From contig NW_014577137.1 of the NCBI RefSeq assembly GCF_000485595.1, positions 577,193-619,138 of the forward strand: a stretch of DNA of 41,946 nt. Reading direction: 5' to 3'. The stretch is from Priapulus caudatus (taxonomy: Eukaryota; Priapulida; Priapulimorpha; Priapulimorphida; Priapulidae). The notes beneath the pieces are model-generated. The model saw only the letters and a list, made by a program, of their open reading frames with translations. It did no database searches and was not told the DNA's origin. Below, one piece after another: positions 1 through 10,497 of the stretch. The translations under genes were made by a program, and so were the position numbers. How positions within the stretch are numbered: position 1 is the first letter of the stretch; each line of letters opens with the position of its first letter.

Positions 1-40
<40 letters not shown>
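1..40. repeat. (AG)n microsatellite
   Basis: Uninterrupted AG dinucleotides from the first base, decaying into purine-rich sequence to about position 130. The tract continues off the left edge of the window. Confidence 0.95.
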
Positions 41-41
<1 letters not shown>

Positions 42-384
42 AAGCGAGATAGAGTTAGATGTGAGAGGGGGAAATAGCCAGAGATAAGCGGGAGATAGAC
101 AGAGAAGAGACAGATAACGAGATAGAGGGGAAGTAACCCTTCACTTATTTCTGTATTATAATCAGCAAAGAAGCCATAGCAGCAGCCATCGGCTTACCTG
201 GCCTTCGTCGCCCGCATTGTTTAACAAATCAATAAAGGATATACGTCGGTGCTGCTGTGCCGTGAACGCAACGTAAACATCCAGACTCGGCGAGTCGTGC
301 TTTCGTCCATAAAATGCCGTGGCGAGTCGTGCAGGGAAACTCGTCCATAAAATGCCGTGCTGTGATGACAGTATAAAGTATAAA

Positions 385-790
385 ATTGTGTATGTTAGTA
401 TATAATAAGGAGTGTATAATCAAGAGTAATGTGTTATTATCTACTCTTGGTATAATATAAAGATTGTATAATAATCTCTATATTATTCACTCCTGGTAGT
501 ATCAGATGTACCTGAATTTGAGAATCTGATCTCTAATCTAATCTACACGTAATTATTGTACTTCTGATAGTATTAGGAGTACGTTAACAGTGTACCAAGA
601 GCGTATTAAGAATTCTTAATACGCTCTTGGTTGTACGTATGTAAACTGTAATTGTGTTAATATGCTCTCGGTAGTACATCCTGGCTGGCACGCGGTACTA
701 ATACCAGGAGTAGATAATATGGAATTTTCCTGCTATTATCTACTCCTGCTATTATCTACTCCTGCTATTATCTACTCCTGCTAATACCAG
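385..790. repeat. Hairpin-rich cluster with CAGGAGTA-type ends
   Basis: The segment holds several degenerate inverted copies of one motif. CAGGAGTAGATAATA at 705-719 is followed by three tandem copies of its reverse complement (CTATTATCTACTCCTG at 733-748, 749-764 and 765-780). Related pieces lie near 411-450 and 480-500. The same end motif caps a hairpin at 37,624-37,712, so this looks like a small dispersed hairpin family. No coding potential is seen. Confidence 0.6.
594..631. repeat. Perfect 38-bp palindrome
   Basis: Nineteen bases beginning ACCAAGAGCGTATTAAG are followed directly by their exact reverse complement, centred on an EcoRI-like GAATTC, with no spacer. The symmetry stops on both sides. 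It sits inside the hairpin-rich cluster and may be the core of one of its elements. Confidence 0.9.
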
Positions 791-3125
791 GCCTGCATTG
801 TACGTGTTTTCGCCATCGTGGTGAGGTGGTGTTGTAGTATACATTTAAGCTAGCTCCAAGAAACGGTATTGCTAGGGTTAGAATACCCTAGACAATATAG
901 CTATACCAATATACCTATAGACAATCCGTCGCACAGCCTGGTCGGGCTAACATTTAAGCCAGAGAGGAACTTTATGGAATAATGGTGGAAAGAGTGGATT
1001 TTTTCTACGAGAGTAAATATTCAGTATGGTTTTAATTAACAGCGGGCATGTACATGGTTTTAAATCTTTATTATTTGTTTTTTGTTTTTCATTCTAATTT
1101 CATGTTTTAAATGTCAGATAAGATAAGAAGGCTCCGGTTCCTGTTTCCACCTAGTTAATCCTTCTTCTCAACATATGTTCTTAACCATATATAAAGGGGC
1201 TAGTTTAATAGCTAGACATGGTGTGTAAATGATTGTACTAAGGATTAGGGCGTCGTAGTTTTATAAGTGAGTACGTAAGTACGTGATTAACTAACGGACG
1301 AGCTAGAATGCTACATGAGGAAGCAATTCCCGTTCGATTGACAGATTCTTAATCTTCGAGTAAATTAAAATAGAAACAACGTGTTTCGCTGTGTTTCGTT
1401 CTTAAGAATGTGCAGATTAGCTGGATATAATTTCTCACCATCTGCACTGCAAGTCCATTTGCCCTCGGTCTCATCCTGGTATAAATGTTGGTTGCGATAC
1501 GTTGCGTTGTATTCTGTTACGTTATATTGTGTTGTGTTACGCTACGTGGTCATATTGCGTGGTGTAGACAGAAAAATATACCGGCACTGCCACCACAACA
1601 CGTTGTCCCCTCAAGTTTGAATATTGATTACGTTTAATGTACATATGGGCTCCACCACGTGCCTCGTTCCATTACATAAGTCAGTCATTCCTACAGTAAT
1701 GAAGATGGTCGGGTGGGACAGGAGCTGTAGTTAACCTCAACACTCAGTATAACCTTTAACATCATGAAGGCAGCAAACGTAGAACACGCAAGGCAGACCT
1801 GCCAAGTATTATACGATATGTACGGGTAAACCTGTATCTGACTAACTTTGTTATCGACGGACATATATACCCCGCTTTTGAGTGGCTTTATCATTTATTA
1901 ATTGTTGGCGTGGATTCGATAATAACAGCATCTTCATTAGATTTTGTATCGTTGTGCTTCTTTTTCATCTAATCTCCACAATATTGTCACATGAATCTCG
2001 GCAGGGCTTCTATGACAATCTTACGTGCACGTACATGTCGTTTGTACGTCTTCCCCTTAAGCAGTTCTGAAGCGTTGAATATAATAATAATGGCAGCATA
2101 ACCTTTCCTATTGTTTTAACTCGAGTAATTTTATAATGGTTGCACTATACCCAGGGAATGACACAAGTTGCCCCAAAATATAGGTTAGGCCGCACAGTGT
2201 GCAGCTCATAGCTGTATTGTTAATTGCACTTTATCCCAATTTAGACCAATGAAACACGTTTTATCTCATTATGCCTAAAGTGCTATTAAAATGTCGCTCA
2301 TAGCGTAAGTAGTAGTTTATAGCTCTTTTTAAACTATACAATATGTATGTGCAAGTGGTTTGAAAAGCCTGTTACAAGGCAATATATAAAGCATATTTGT
2401 GCTATCAGGAATTATTAAGCACCAATAAAATTTGAATCTGGCCTGGCGATGCCCCATCATTTATTCAAGGCGTGCATGACAACATTCCATAGTTATAATA
2501 CGATCATTTTAAAGTATTAGACCTAGTACGGGGGGGGTGCCATGTTTCCAGTTGTCAGAGTTGACTCTATTAGACTAGTAGTTGCCGCCGCAGTGATGCT
2601 TGGAGTCAGTCTAGGGCGAACCCGAGTTTATTCTCGGGATGTGCCGTCAATGTATTCCTGCAATCGACTCCTATATGAACCGCTGCCTCCGTCTCTATAT
2701 GACAGTTCCCAGCGGAGTCGAGTTCAACCCTGCTATTAGCCGCGAACTACGTAATAGAGTGTACATGCAGCTTCCCTGTTGTAGTACCAGGTTTCTAGTA
2801 GTGCTGCAGCAATAGTCGTACACGCTCGCGGCTCACAGCCAGCTGCTAAGGCTGTAAACGTCTTAGGTTAAAAATCCCATCGTAGCCGTTACAGATAGGC
2901 CGTTGGTTTGAAAGTATGAAATCTTAGGTGTAGTATCGTACGCGAAGGCATTATCTCTCGATTAAGGGCACTGTAACGATTAGTCATCCTCCCTCATGAG
3001 CACCGCAGCATCAGCAACGATGCTGAGGATGGGAGCAGGGCGAGGCACGCAGCAACAGCATGCCGTGGCAGAAATATGGACGCTGCTCGCCGCCGCTGGC
3101 TCAGTATTGATCGGGCTTCATGTGC
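791..3125. other. Non-coding stretch, no gene seen
   Basis: AT-rich DNA without a convincing exon on either strand. Small hairpins occur, for example CCCGAG/CTCGGG at 2,621-2,638 and CTAGGGT/ACCCTAG near 870-895. The missing first exon and promoter of ARL6IP1 could be here, but I could not pick out a start codon followed by a good splice donor in the right phase. Confidence 0.5.
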
Positions 3126-3129
3126 ATAG

Positions 3130-3871
3130 CTGCCCCACCCAGCTGCTGCTGCCTGCTTCTATTACTGCTACTAGTACTACTGCTGCTACTACTGCTGCTG
3201 CTGCTGTCTGCTCCTACTACTGCTGCTACTGCTGCTGCTGCTGGTGCTGCTGCTGCCTGGTGCTGCTGTTGCCGCTGCTCCTGGTACTGCTGCTGCTCCT
3301 GGTACTGCTACTCCTGCTACTGTTGCTGCTGCTGCTTGCTTCTACTCTTTCTGCCACTTCTACTGTTGCTGTTGCTGTTGCTGCTGCTGCTACTGCCTGC
3401 TTCTACTGTTGCTTATACTGCTACTACTGCTACTACTGCTACTACTGCTGCTACTGCTGCTGCTCACTTGCCTTCTACTTTCTGGCCGGTTCTACTGTTT
3501 TGCTAGTTGCTGTGTTGCTGCTGCTGCTACTGCTACCTGCCTGCTTCTACGGTTGCTTATACTGCTAATCGACTGCTATACTGCTACTACTGCTGCTACT
3601 GTATCCTGCTGCGTACTGCTGGCCCTGCTGCTGTGCTACTACGGCTACTACCTTGCTACTGCTAACCTGCTGGCTGCCTGCTTCTGTTGTTGCTGTTGGG
3701 CTGCTGCTGCTACTGCCTGCTCTACTGTCGTCTATACTGGTACTACCTGCTACTACTGCTACCTACTGCTACTATCTCGCTTGCTCCTGCTTCTCTGCTG
3801 CTGCTGCTACTACTACTATGCTGGGCTGCTACTACTACTGCTGCTGCTGCTGCCTGCTTCTGATGTTGCTG

Positions 3872-3902
<31 letters not shown>

Positions 3903-3975
3903 CTGCTTCTGATGTTGCTGTTGCAGCTGCTGCTGCTGATGCTGCTGCTCCCGATACTGCTGCTGCTATTGCTAC

Positions 3976-4010
<35 letters not shown>

Positions 4011-4160
4011 CTGTTGCTGCTGCTACTACTACTGCTGTTGGTGGTGGTGCTGCCTGCTCCTGCCGTTGCTGGTGCTGCTGCTGCTGGTGGTGCTGCTGCT
4101 ACTACTGCTGCTTCTCTTGCTGCTGCTGCTACTGCTGCTACTGCTGCTGCTGCTGCTGAG
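3130..4160. repeat. ~1 kb CTG/CTA triplet tract
   Basis: About a kilobase of CTG and CTA triplets with interruptions, lying 0.6 kb upstream of the first visible ARL6IP1 exon. It makes all three plus-strand frames open and yields poly-Leu, poly-Cys/Tyr and poly-Ala phantom proteins, which are not genes. It is probably in the first intron or 5' flank of ARL6IP1. Confidence 0.9.
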
Positions 4161-4725
4161 CTGCAAATGATGGGATGTGGGATTGTAGAGAAGTGATGCT
4201 GACGGTGTAACGATTTTCCCAGGGCTCATGCTATTTTGCTTTGGGTGGGGTCGGGTTAGGTTCGACTAATCACTACGTGTGTGCGTGCACCATTCGCCAT
4301 TTTATTTGCAAACATGACCTTAAAATAACACAGGGGTTTCCATTGTCATATTAAAATATATCTATTAGTATTTATTTAGACCCAATGTAGCTTATATGTG
4401 TATGTAGCCCAATGTATGTGTGTAGCAAGTTATTAATGCACTTAGCTGTGGTTGTTTGGTAGAACTAAAGATTTAACTCACAAGATTAATTTTGTAGCCA
4501 GCATTAAATACTATAGCTGAATATTTTTGATCCATCACTGATCCAAAACTGGTTTATTCTAGTTGCATAGACCCACGTTATAATATATGTTATGTTGGTA
4601 AGTAGGCAAATACAAATTTGATCAACAGAAATTACAAGAAAATTATATATTTTTGTTGAAAATGAAATTGTGTAAGATTTGACAATTCAATAATCTTGAT
4701 AACGTCAATTGATTTCTTCTCACAG
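4161..4725 (+). other. Sequence upstream of first visible ARL6IP1 exon (probable intron 1)
   Basis: AT-rich non-coding DNA ending in a pyrimidine stretch and CACAG acceptor at 4,721-4,725. No start codon usable for ARL6IP1 was found; the first coding exon (probably only about ten codons) must lie further upstream or outside the window. Confidence 0.6.
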
Positions 4726-4859
4726 GAGAGCAGTCTGGTGAGTCTGAAGCGTGACTTGGAGGGATGGCGGGAGATACTGCTGCCTTGCTATGCATTTGTC
4801 ACCTGGGAGCAAAAGTACTTTGCCGGGATCATAATGGGCATCGTTAGCATCGTATTTCT
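4726..4859 (+). CDS. ARL6IP1: ARL6IP1 exon A (first visible)
   Basis: Enters in phase 0 after CACAG and leaves with two bases of a Leu codon before donor GTAAGT. Encodes ESSLVSLKRDLEGWREILL through the first half of membrane hairpin 1 (FAGIIMGIVSIVFL). Confidence 0.9.
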
Positions 4860-7273
4860 GTAAGTATATATGCAGTCGTAGCGCCATCTAACTTTGAACG
4901 AGTTACAGAATTGTAGCACGCTATCTCTATATAGTCTCGTGCACTAGTGCCGTGCTTTATGCCGTTTAGTCGGTAATTTTCAAGACAAGTTTCATATGAT
5001 TGTAATATATCTAATAGATTACTAGTATCTGCATATAATTAATGTATATATGTCATTAATTTGTTTAAATAATATGTTAATTTCATTGCTTTAATGTTGC
5101 AGGATGCTCTGGTATTTTGAACCTACTATCTTGACCACGGTGGCATTATTTGCTCTGTTTCTCTGCATTGTGGACTATGTGGTACCTCTTGCTGCTTCAA
5201 ACATATTTGACTCAGACAATTGGTGAGTGTGATTATGTGCAACTAACACTGCTAACAGAAAATTGCATTTTCAGCCAAAATATAATTTAATTTAAAAGTG
5301 AATTAGTAACAGTTAAACTGAAAGCTATCTAATAAACAGCTATAGTAAAATTAGGAGATGTAAATTGGATAGGTCAAGCCATGCCCCGCAGAAATTGGGA
5401 GCAGTAAAGGTAGCAAACAATCCTTTAAAAATCCGAAGCGGTTTGTACATTATTGAGCAAGATAGATTTATTAGTTATTTCTACATGATTTTATTTAAAA
5501 TGTGTGCTGCTATTTATATACCTCTACTACCCCCACTACTTATCTATATAAGGTAGATTGCAAAAAATAGTCTGTTTAATTTTTGTGGAGGCTGCAGTGG
5601 AAAGTTAAGTGTTTCCTGATGTTAACAATTTTCCATGTTTGCAGTTATGAGATATAAGCTGGTCAGATATACGTCCGATATTCTGAGAAATTGATACGCC
5701 GAGAAATTCATAGTAATCATCATTCCAATTTATTTCACACAGTATTTTTTAATTAATTTGTGATTAAGCATAATATCAAATCCCTCGTGTCTTATGTGCG
5801 CAGGACAGGAGAGAAGGAGAAGAAGTATGAGCAGGTGTGTGAGCGCATACTTCACGTGCGCGACCACACCACTTGTTTTTTCACCATGCTTGCAGACCTC
5901 AAGCAGAACAAGCCGAAGATCGTACGTACACAATGCCCACGCGGCAGCAACGCCCTCTATTATAGCAAATAGGAGTTGAATTAGAGTTGTATATACATCG
6001 AAATTAATGTTAACATTCTCCAGAAAAGTGAATGGTAGCAGATCAGTTTTGGTGATTGGAGCAGATTGGTGCTATTTGTTAGGTCATCATGTAGCAAATT
6101 GATGACCAGTCCTCGTAATAAATACTAGTGGTTAAATCTACTTGACAATTGTGACGGATGGTAGTTGGGATAGTTCGGCTAACAATGTATGATAACAAGA
6201 TAACACAAAATTTTAGAAAAAACAACAACAAGCTAATAATCATACATAGGAAATCGTTTAATTTGTCGTGTCCATGTCAGTTAAAAGTGAACAGCGCCAA
6301 TTTGCTCAGTCATCTACAGGATTAGTTTGTGACAATCTACACGCCCGTGAGTAAATCCAATAGGTTCAGACTATATCTTTACCGGTTATTTCGCTCCCTG
6401 GCTCACCGATACAGAAATTACATGATTTTTTTTCTGCATTTTAGTATTTCGTCTCAGTGATGGGAGCATTGGCTGCCATTGCATGGATCGGTAACACCAT
6501 ACCAAACCTGTTCCTGACTTACGTAATCGGTATGTAACTAGTTACGCAATCTAGCGCCAGATAAGATCATAAATTCCACTGAGCATTTTTCAGTGTGTGT
6601 GTGTGCGTGTGTTTGTGTGTGTGTGTGCGTGTGTGCGTGTGTGCGTGCGTGTGTGCGTGTGTGCGTGCGTGCGTGAACAGTGTCTTTCATCTGTGTCTAA
6701 TCCCAGGTGTTCTTTCCTTATTTCGTACTAGCCTTTAAATTAGATTGCATTATTATATCGTTCCTAATCGTGACTTGATTTCTTCACTGTCATTCCTGGA
6801 TTCGAGCTCCCAACTGTGCTTTGTGGCTGCTCCTTCAGGATTTACAGCATTCCCCAGCCTTGCTGTTGTCGGTCATGTATTCCGATCTTCCCTGTACTAC
6901 ACTCAGTACACTGCCATTCTAATGTTCACTGTATTCGCCTGCATTACAGTGTCAGTTCTGTATTCTCACCCGTCATTCATCGTATTTGTTTACATTGCAG
7001 CATCATTCTTGAGAATGTCGTCTGGCTGTTGTTCTCGCGATCACATAGTTTGCTTCCATTGCAGCGTCGTTCCTGTATTCTCACTTTCACTGTTGTCATT
7101 CATTCACACTGGTATTCATGTGTAGTCGTATTCATTGTATATTCACTTGCATTGCAGTGTCATTCCTTGTCATGTTACCTGGCCTACGTGAGAGTGGAAT
7201 CATGCAAGAGATGACTGGAAAGGTCCTTGGGATGGTTCAGCAGACAATCGGAGGCAAGAAGAAATCAAACTAA
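4726..7273 (+). CDS. ARL6IP1: ARL6IP1, ADP-ribosylation factor-like 6-interacting protein 1 (5' partial, 5 exons)
   Basis: This is an ER membrane-shaping protein of the reticulon-like hairpin type; in humans it helps build tubular ER and is linked to spastic paraplegia 61. Exons 4726-4859, 5103-5222, 5804-5921, 6445-6529 and 7158-7273 join in phase into 190 codons plus TAA. Human ARL6IP1 has 203 residues, so only about a dozen N-terminal residues are missing. Numbering from the first visible codon: family signature LEGWREILL at 11-19, first membrane hairpin about 33-73 (with WYFEP between its halves and DYVVP at its end), a charged cytosolic loop about 80-124, second hairpin about 125-159, then LPGLRESGI. 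The C-terminus ends KKSN, a KKXX-type ER retrieval signal as in the human protein (KKNE). Identification rests on residue-level recall of the family, not a search. Confidence 0.92.
5103..5222 (+). CDS. ARL6IP1: ARL6IP1 exon B
   Basis: Acceptor TTGCAG, donor GTGAGT. Encodes MLWYFEPTILTTVALFALF and the family motif DYVVPLAA, the second half of membrane hairpin 1; the final Trp codon is split 2+1. Confidence 0.9.
5804..5921 (+). CDS. ARL6IP1: ARL6IP1 exon C
   Basis: Acceptor GCGCAG, donor GTACGT. Encodes the hydrophilic loop between the two hairpins, beginning TGEKEKKYEQVCERI and ending LKQNKPKI, which aligns by eye with the human loop ending KEEKPKM. Confidence 0.9.
6445..6529 (+). CDS. ARL6IP1: ARL6IP1 exon D
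   Basis: Acceptor TTTTAG, donor GTATGT. Encodes YFVSVMGALAAIAWIG and NLFLTYVI, the first part of membrane hairpin 2; leaves in phase 1. Confidence 0.9.
6593..6674. repeat. (GT)n microsatellite in ARL6IP1 last intron
   Basis: GT repeat interspersed with GTGC, about 60 bases after the donor of exon D. Confidence 0.95.
6780..7157 (+). repeat. Degenerate repeat made of 3' splice-site copies
   Basis: The true acceptor reads CATTGCAG followed by TGTCATTCCTTGTC. Upstream copies read CATTACAG+TGTCAGTTCTGT (AG at 6,949), CATTGCAG+CATCATTCTTG (AG at 7,000) and CATTGCAG+CGTCGTTCCTGT (AG at 7,064); CTGTCATTCCTGG at about 6,788 is a further partial copy. Spacing is roughly 50-65 bases. Each full copy carries a pyrimidine-rich stretch and an AG, so each is a potential acceptor. 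Confidence 0.75.
7158..7273 (+). CDS. ARL6IP1: ARL6IP1 last coding exon
   Basis: Acceptor CATTGCAG at 7,150-7,157. Encodes VSFLVMLPGLRESGI, an amphipathic tail and the C-terminal KKSN retrieval signal, then TAA. The 3' splice site of this exon is echoed several times in the preceding intron. Confidence 0.9.
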
Positions 7274-7315
7274 TCACCAGGATGGTAGCCTGTCAACATG
7301 CCCATCATCCCCTAA

Positions 7316-7328
7316 CGCCATCTAGTGC
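7316..7328 (-). promoter_or_regulatory. CTCF-like motif (12 of 13)
   Basis: The minus strand reads GCACTAGATGGCG, which fits the CTCF core CCASYAGRKGGCR at 12 of 13 positions. It lies 43 bases after the ARL6IP1 stop codon. This is a motif match only. Confidence 0.4.
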
Positions 7329-8734
7329 AGTGAATGCTTACAGGATCGTTGAGAGCGAATTGGAGTAAGGAGGTGCGGATGGTATGGATTAACATAATAT
7401 GTCATTGGAGGTTTTACCTGCGGATGATAGGCAATGCAGGGTGAGCATGATGAAAATGAGATGTAAGTTTTTTTTAGTTAATGATAAAAAAAGATGTGGG
7501 AATATTGTGCGTGGAGTATTTTCCATTTAATCTGTCTAAAGAGAATGATGTGTAATCTGAATAAGTGTTGTCGGTTGGTTTCTCTTCACCTTGTCTTGCG
7601 CTACTTAATTGACCGGACTCTCATCAATTATTTTTATAATCCCTGCCAGGCAACCCTCACGATAGTAGCTCTACGCCTACACCAAAGATTTATTTAGCTT
7701 TATATTGCTTGAGTCCTCGTCTGTGGGATGACGGGCGGAATATGTCGGCGTGGAACATTTGCGGAGATTTTGTGCAAATGTTTCGTGGCGAGGTTTCGAA
7801 AGTTTGAAGCTCTTGTGCAGATATGAAATACTTTCCTATTTACGATGGGGTTTTGTGATAGATATGCATGTCTAATAATATGCCCCGTGTGTTATGTGAA
7901 GTAAATGTCTATATATGTGTGAGGACATGTATTCAACTCTAGGAATGCTGCTGCATTCTGTACCTATAACTCTGATCTACATTCTGTACTCATCCGTGTA
8001 CTGATAGTATGTGTTTGTTGCTGTATGACCAGCATTCATTGTCAATTATATCATGCAGCTATTGCGTAAGTCATGGTCGCCATATTTTGCAACCAGCTAA
8101 TAAGGCTTTTGCCAAAATCGAGTTTTTGTCATTTGCAGCGAGTGCTTTTGCCAGGCTCACGAATGTTGTGTTGCCTATTCTTTCACAAACTATTGCTGTT
8201 CTTGTCATGGTCATAGCCATCGCGTTATACCACTAATGACTATCCGATATTACTCTTGCGTGGTTTTGGCACATACAAAAGGAAACAGCTGCATCATTCC
8301 TAGACTCACGTAAAGTGCATTTAGCTGTAAAATGTTTATAACTACTATGTAGATCATGTAATATCAATGTTTGTAATGTTTGTAAACTAATTTTTAGCTA
8401 CTGGTATTTAAACGAGCAGCATTTTGTTTTTATGTCCTGTATTTTCTTAGAAGAGAGAACATGATATCAATGATAAGGTTTGTATTTAATAATTTCAAAA
8501 TATGTAAATGTTTTGTGGCAAGGTAAGATAACCAGACGTGAATCAATATTATACTCAATGGTTTACAAAACCGTTTTGCCTATTTCCCTCTATTTAGTGT
8601 TGAATGCAACAATATGAACAAGTCAATATTATTGAGATTCCATTTTCTACTGTTTTTATCATAAAGTATTAAAGCGTTTTTAGTCCGACTGTAATTTTTT
8701 GTATGCGCCTTAACACTTTTACTGTCAAAGACTG

Positions 8735-8747
8735 CCACTAGGTGGCA
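8735..8747 (+). promoter_or_regulatory. CTCF-like motif
   Basis: CCACTAGGTGGCA fits the CTCF core at all 13 positions. An identical 13-mer in the same orientation lies 219 bases downstream. Confidence 0.45.
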
Positions 8748-8953
8748 TGAGTGTAGTATCCTTTTTAGGTATAGATCAGTGTACAGTACAAATTACCAAA
8801 TTATTGTGGTCTTAATGTAGATTGAGTGGTGTGTATTGAAATTATCTGAATTTCAATGAGACTATAATTAATTTGTGTCTGTAATATTTTTAAGGACTAT
8901 TAATGAAACTAGAGCTAAGTTGGCATGATTGAATTATTGGCTAACGATTGTTC

Positions 8954-8966
8954 CCACTAGGTGGCA
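8954..8966 (+). promoter_or_regulatory. CTCF-like motif
   Basis: Second exact copy of CCACTAGGTGGCA. The flanks differ from the first copy, so this is not simply a longer duplicated block. Confidence 0.45.
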
Positions 8967-9002
8967 ACACGAATTTAAGAATTGTAATGGCTAGTTACTA
9001 GC

Positions 9003-9037
9003 AAGGAGCTACATATAACTGTTATATGTAGCTCCTT
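9003..9037. repeat. 35-bp hairpin
   Basis: A 17-base arm, AAGGAGCTACATATAAC, a single T, then the exact reverse complement of the arm. The flanks carry GTTACTAG as a direct repeat on both sides (about 8,994 and 9,039), resembling a target-site duplication around a very short insertion. Confidence 0.8.
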
Positions 9038-9129
9038 GGTTACTAGTAGAACACGGTCGGGTGTTGCATATCCGGTTAGCCGTGCAGCATTGCAAAATTT
9101 GACAGATCATTGAAGGTTGATTGGTCTCG

Positions 9130-9530
9130 TTCATTGGCCAGGTGACATGTCAACAAAGTGATATTTGTTGTTAACTTTGGCGCGTGTTGAGTATGTTTGT
9201 CATCAAGGCAACGAGGGCTGTCAACGTGACGTGTATGTCATCCAGGCGACCTGTCTGTCCTTAAGGTGACACGTTATAAAGGTGAAATTCATGCCATCAA
9301 GGTGGCGTATGTGTCATCAAGGTGACGTGGATACCACCAAGGTGACGTGTGTAGCGTGATGTGTGTGTCATCAATGTGATATGTGTCATCATGGTGATAT
9401 GTATGCCATCAATGTGACGTGTGTGTCATCACGGTGACGTATATCATAAAGGTTACATATGTCATAAAGGTGATGTGTATGTGTGTCATCAACGAGACGT
9501 TTATCTTCAAGGTAACACGTGTGCCATTCT
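9130..9530 (+). repeat. ~20-bp minisatellite rich in TGACGT
   Basis: Degenerate tandem units of the form GTGTCATCAAGGTGACGT repeat through about 400 bases. Many units contain TGACGT or TGACAC, the former being a CREB/ATF half site. No conserved reading frame is apparent. Confidence 0.8.
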
Positions 9531-10064
9531 AATTTATTTCACATCTCTTGCACAGCAGGTGGTTACCCTGTCTGTAATAATCTTTGTCACCATAACCTGC
9601 GTCTGCCATCCCAAATCTTCCTGTTTACACAGCATGGAACCAACTGCTTTCCTTCGCGTGCACGTCACATAGACCGTGGCGCGGAGCTGTGGTCGCTTCT
9701 CTATAATAACAACCCGATCCACAGTGTCTGGATATAGTAGCAGTGTTCAGCTAATGGTCAGTAGAGCTGTATTCATCGTATTGTGTAGTAGGGACCAGCC
9801 AAGTTTGCCTTGCTTTCGGATATAAAGAATCTGCATTGTATTCCTTAGACTTCGTGTGAATCTGATTTCCTGTCATTGCCGCGGTAGCAGTAGAGAGATT
9901 GACTAGTAAACGTTTTATTTGTTGTTTTTACGTAACATTATCAGTCTTTAGGGTTAGTGCATTTTTTAATAGAGAGCTGTGTTTAGGATGTCTGTGTGCA
10001 GGAGGTATGATGTACATTTTTTAATTCCTTGCTGGAACGATTGGTGTTTTATTCGATGTTCGGT

Positions 10065-10070
10065 AATAAA
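10065..10070 (+). terminator. Candidate poly(A) signal of ARL6IP1
   Basis: Canonical AATAAA followed within 50 bases by GT-rich sequence (GTGTCAGTGTC, TTGTTGGTT, ATGTGTCATGTG), a good match to a metazoan cleavage region on the sense strand of ARL6IP1. Confidence 0.5.
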
Positions 10071-10334
10071 GTGTCAGTGTCACAACTCTTGTTGGTTAAC
10101 TCATGTGTCATGTGTACGGTGCATCGTATAAAGGTTCGCACAATTACTAAATCTTGAGCATATATCACATTTTTAGCTCATCTGACGAAGTCGGATGCAG
10201 CTTGTAGAATCGCATGATCGTCCGTGCGTCCGTCAACAGTTGGGCACAAATCTAAACGGCTCGACGTACGGATTCGAAAGTCGGGACGTGGGGGGGGGGG
10301 TAATGCGAAAACGAGTTGGGATGTCGAAGCTGGG

Positions 10335-10354
10335 GGGTCAAAGGTCAAAGGTCA
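10335..10354 (+). promoter_or_regulatory. Triple nuclear-receptor half site, DR1 spacing
   Basis: GGGTCA, AGGTCA and AGGTCA are each separated by one A. The latter two form a perfect DR1, the element bound by RXR, HNF4 and related receptors in animals. This is a motif match only. Confidence 0.4.
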
Positions 10355-10497
10355 AGAGGTGTAAAAAAAGAGGGAACATTCCCTCTTTACCTTAAGGTAT
10401 AGGGAGGAAATGCAAAATTGCGGCACAAATCTAAACCGCTCGTGATAGTCGGTGTATAGCATCATGGTAGGAAAAGACATCACTGTGCCGAAATTGG

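Larger units (their letters stand above)
7274..10090 (+). other. ARL6IP1: Probable long ARL6IP1 3' UTR
   Basis: No second reading frame is convincing downstream of the stop codon. The best cleavage signal is AATAAA at 10,065 followed by GT-rich sequence, which would give a 3' UTR of about 2.8 kb. Earlier weak signals cannot be excluded. The stretch contains three CTCF-like motifs, a hairpin and a TGACGT-rich minisatellite. Confidence 0.5.

Noticed and set aside
2996-4229. Several open frames of 66-222 codons on both strands
   Set aside because: All are poly-Leu, poly-Cys/Tyr, poly-Ala or poly-Ser products of a CTG/CTA triplet tract.
10195-10395. 66-codon plus-strand open frame
   Set aside because: Falls in a dispersed repeat with homopolymer G runs; no homology recognised.
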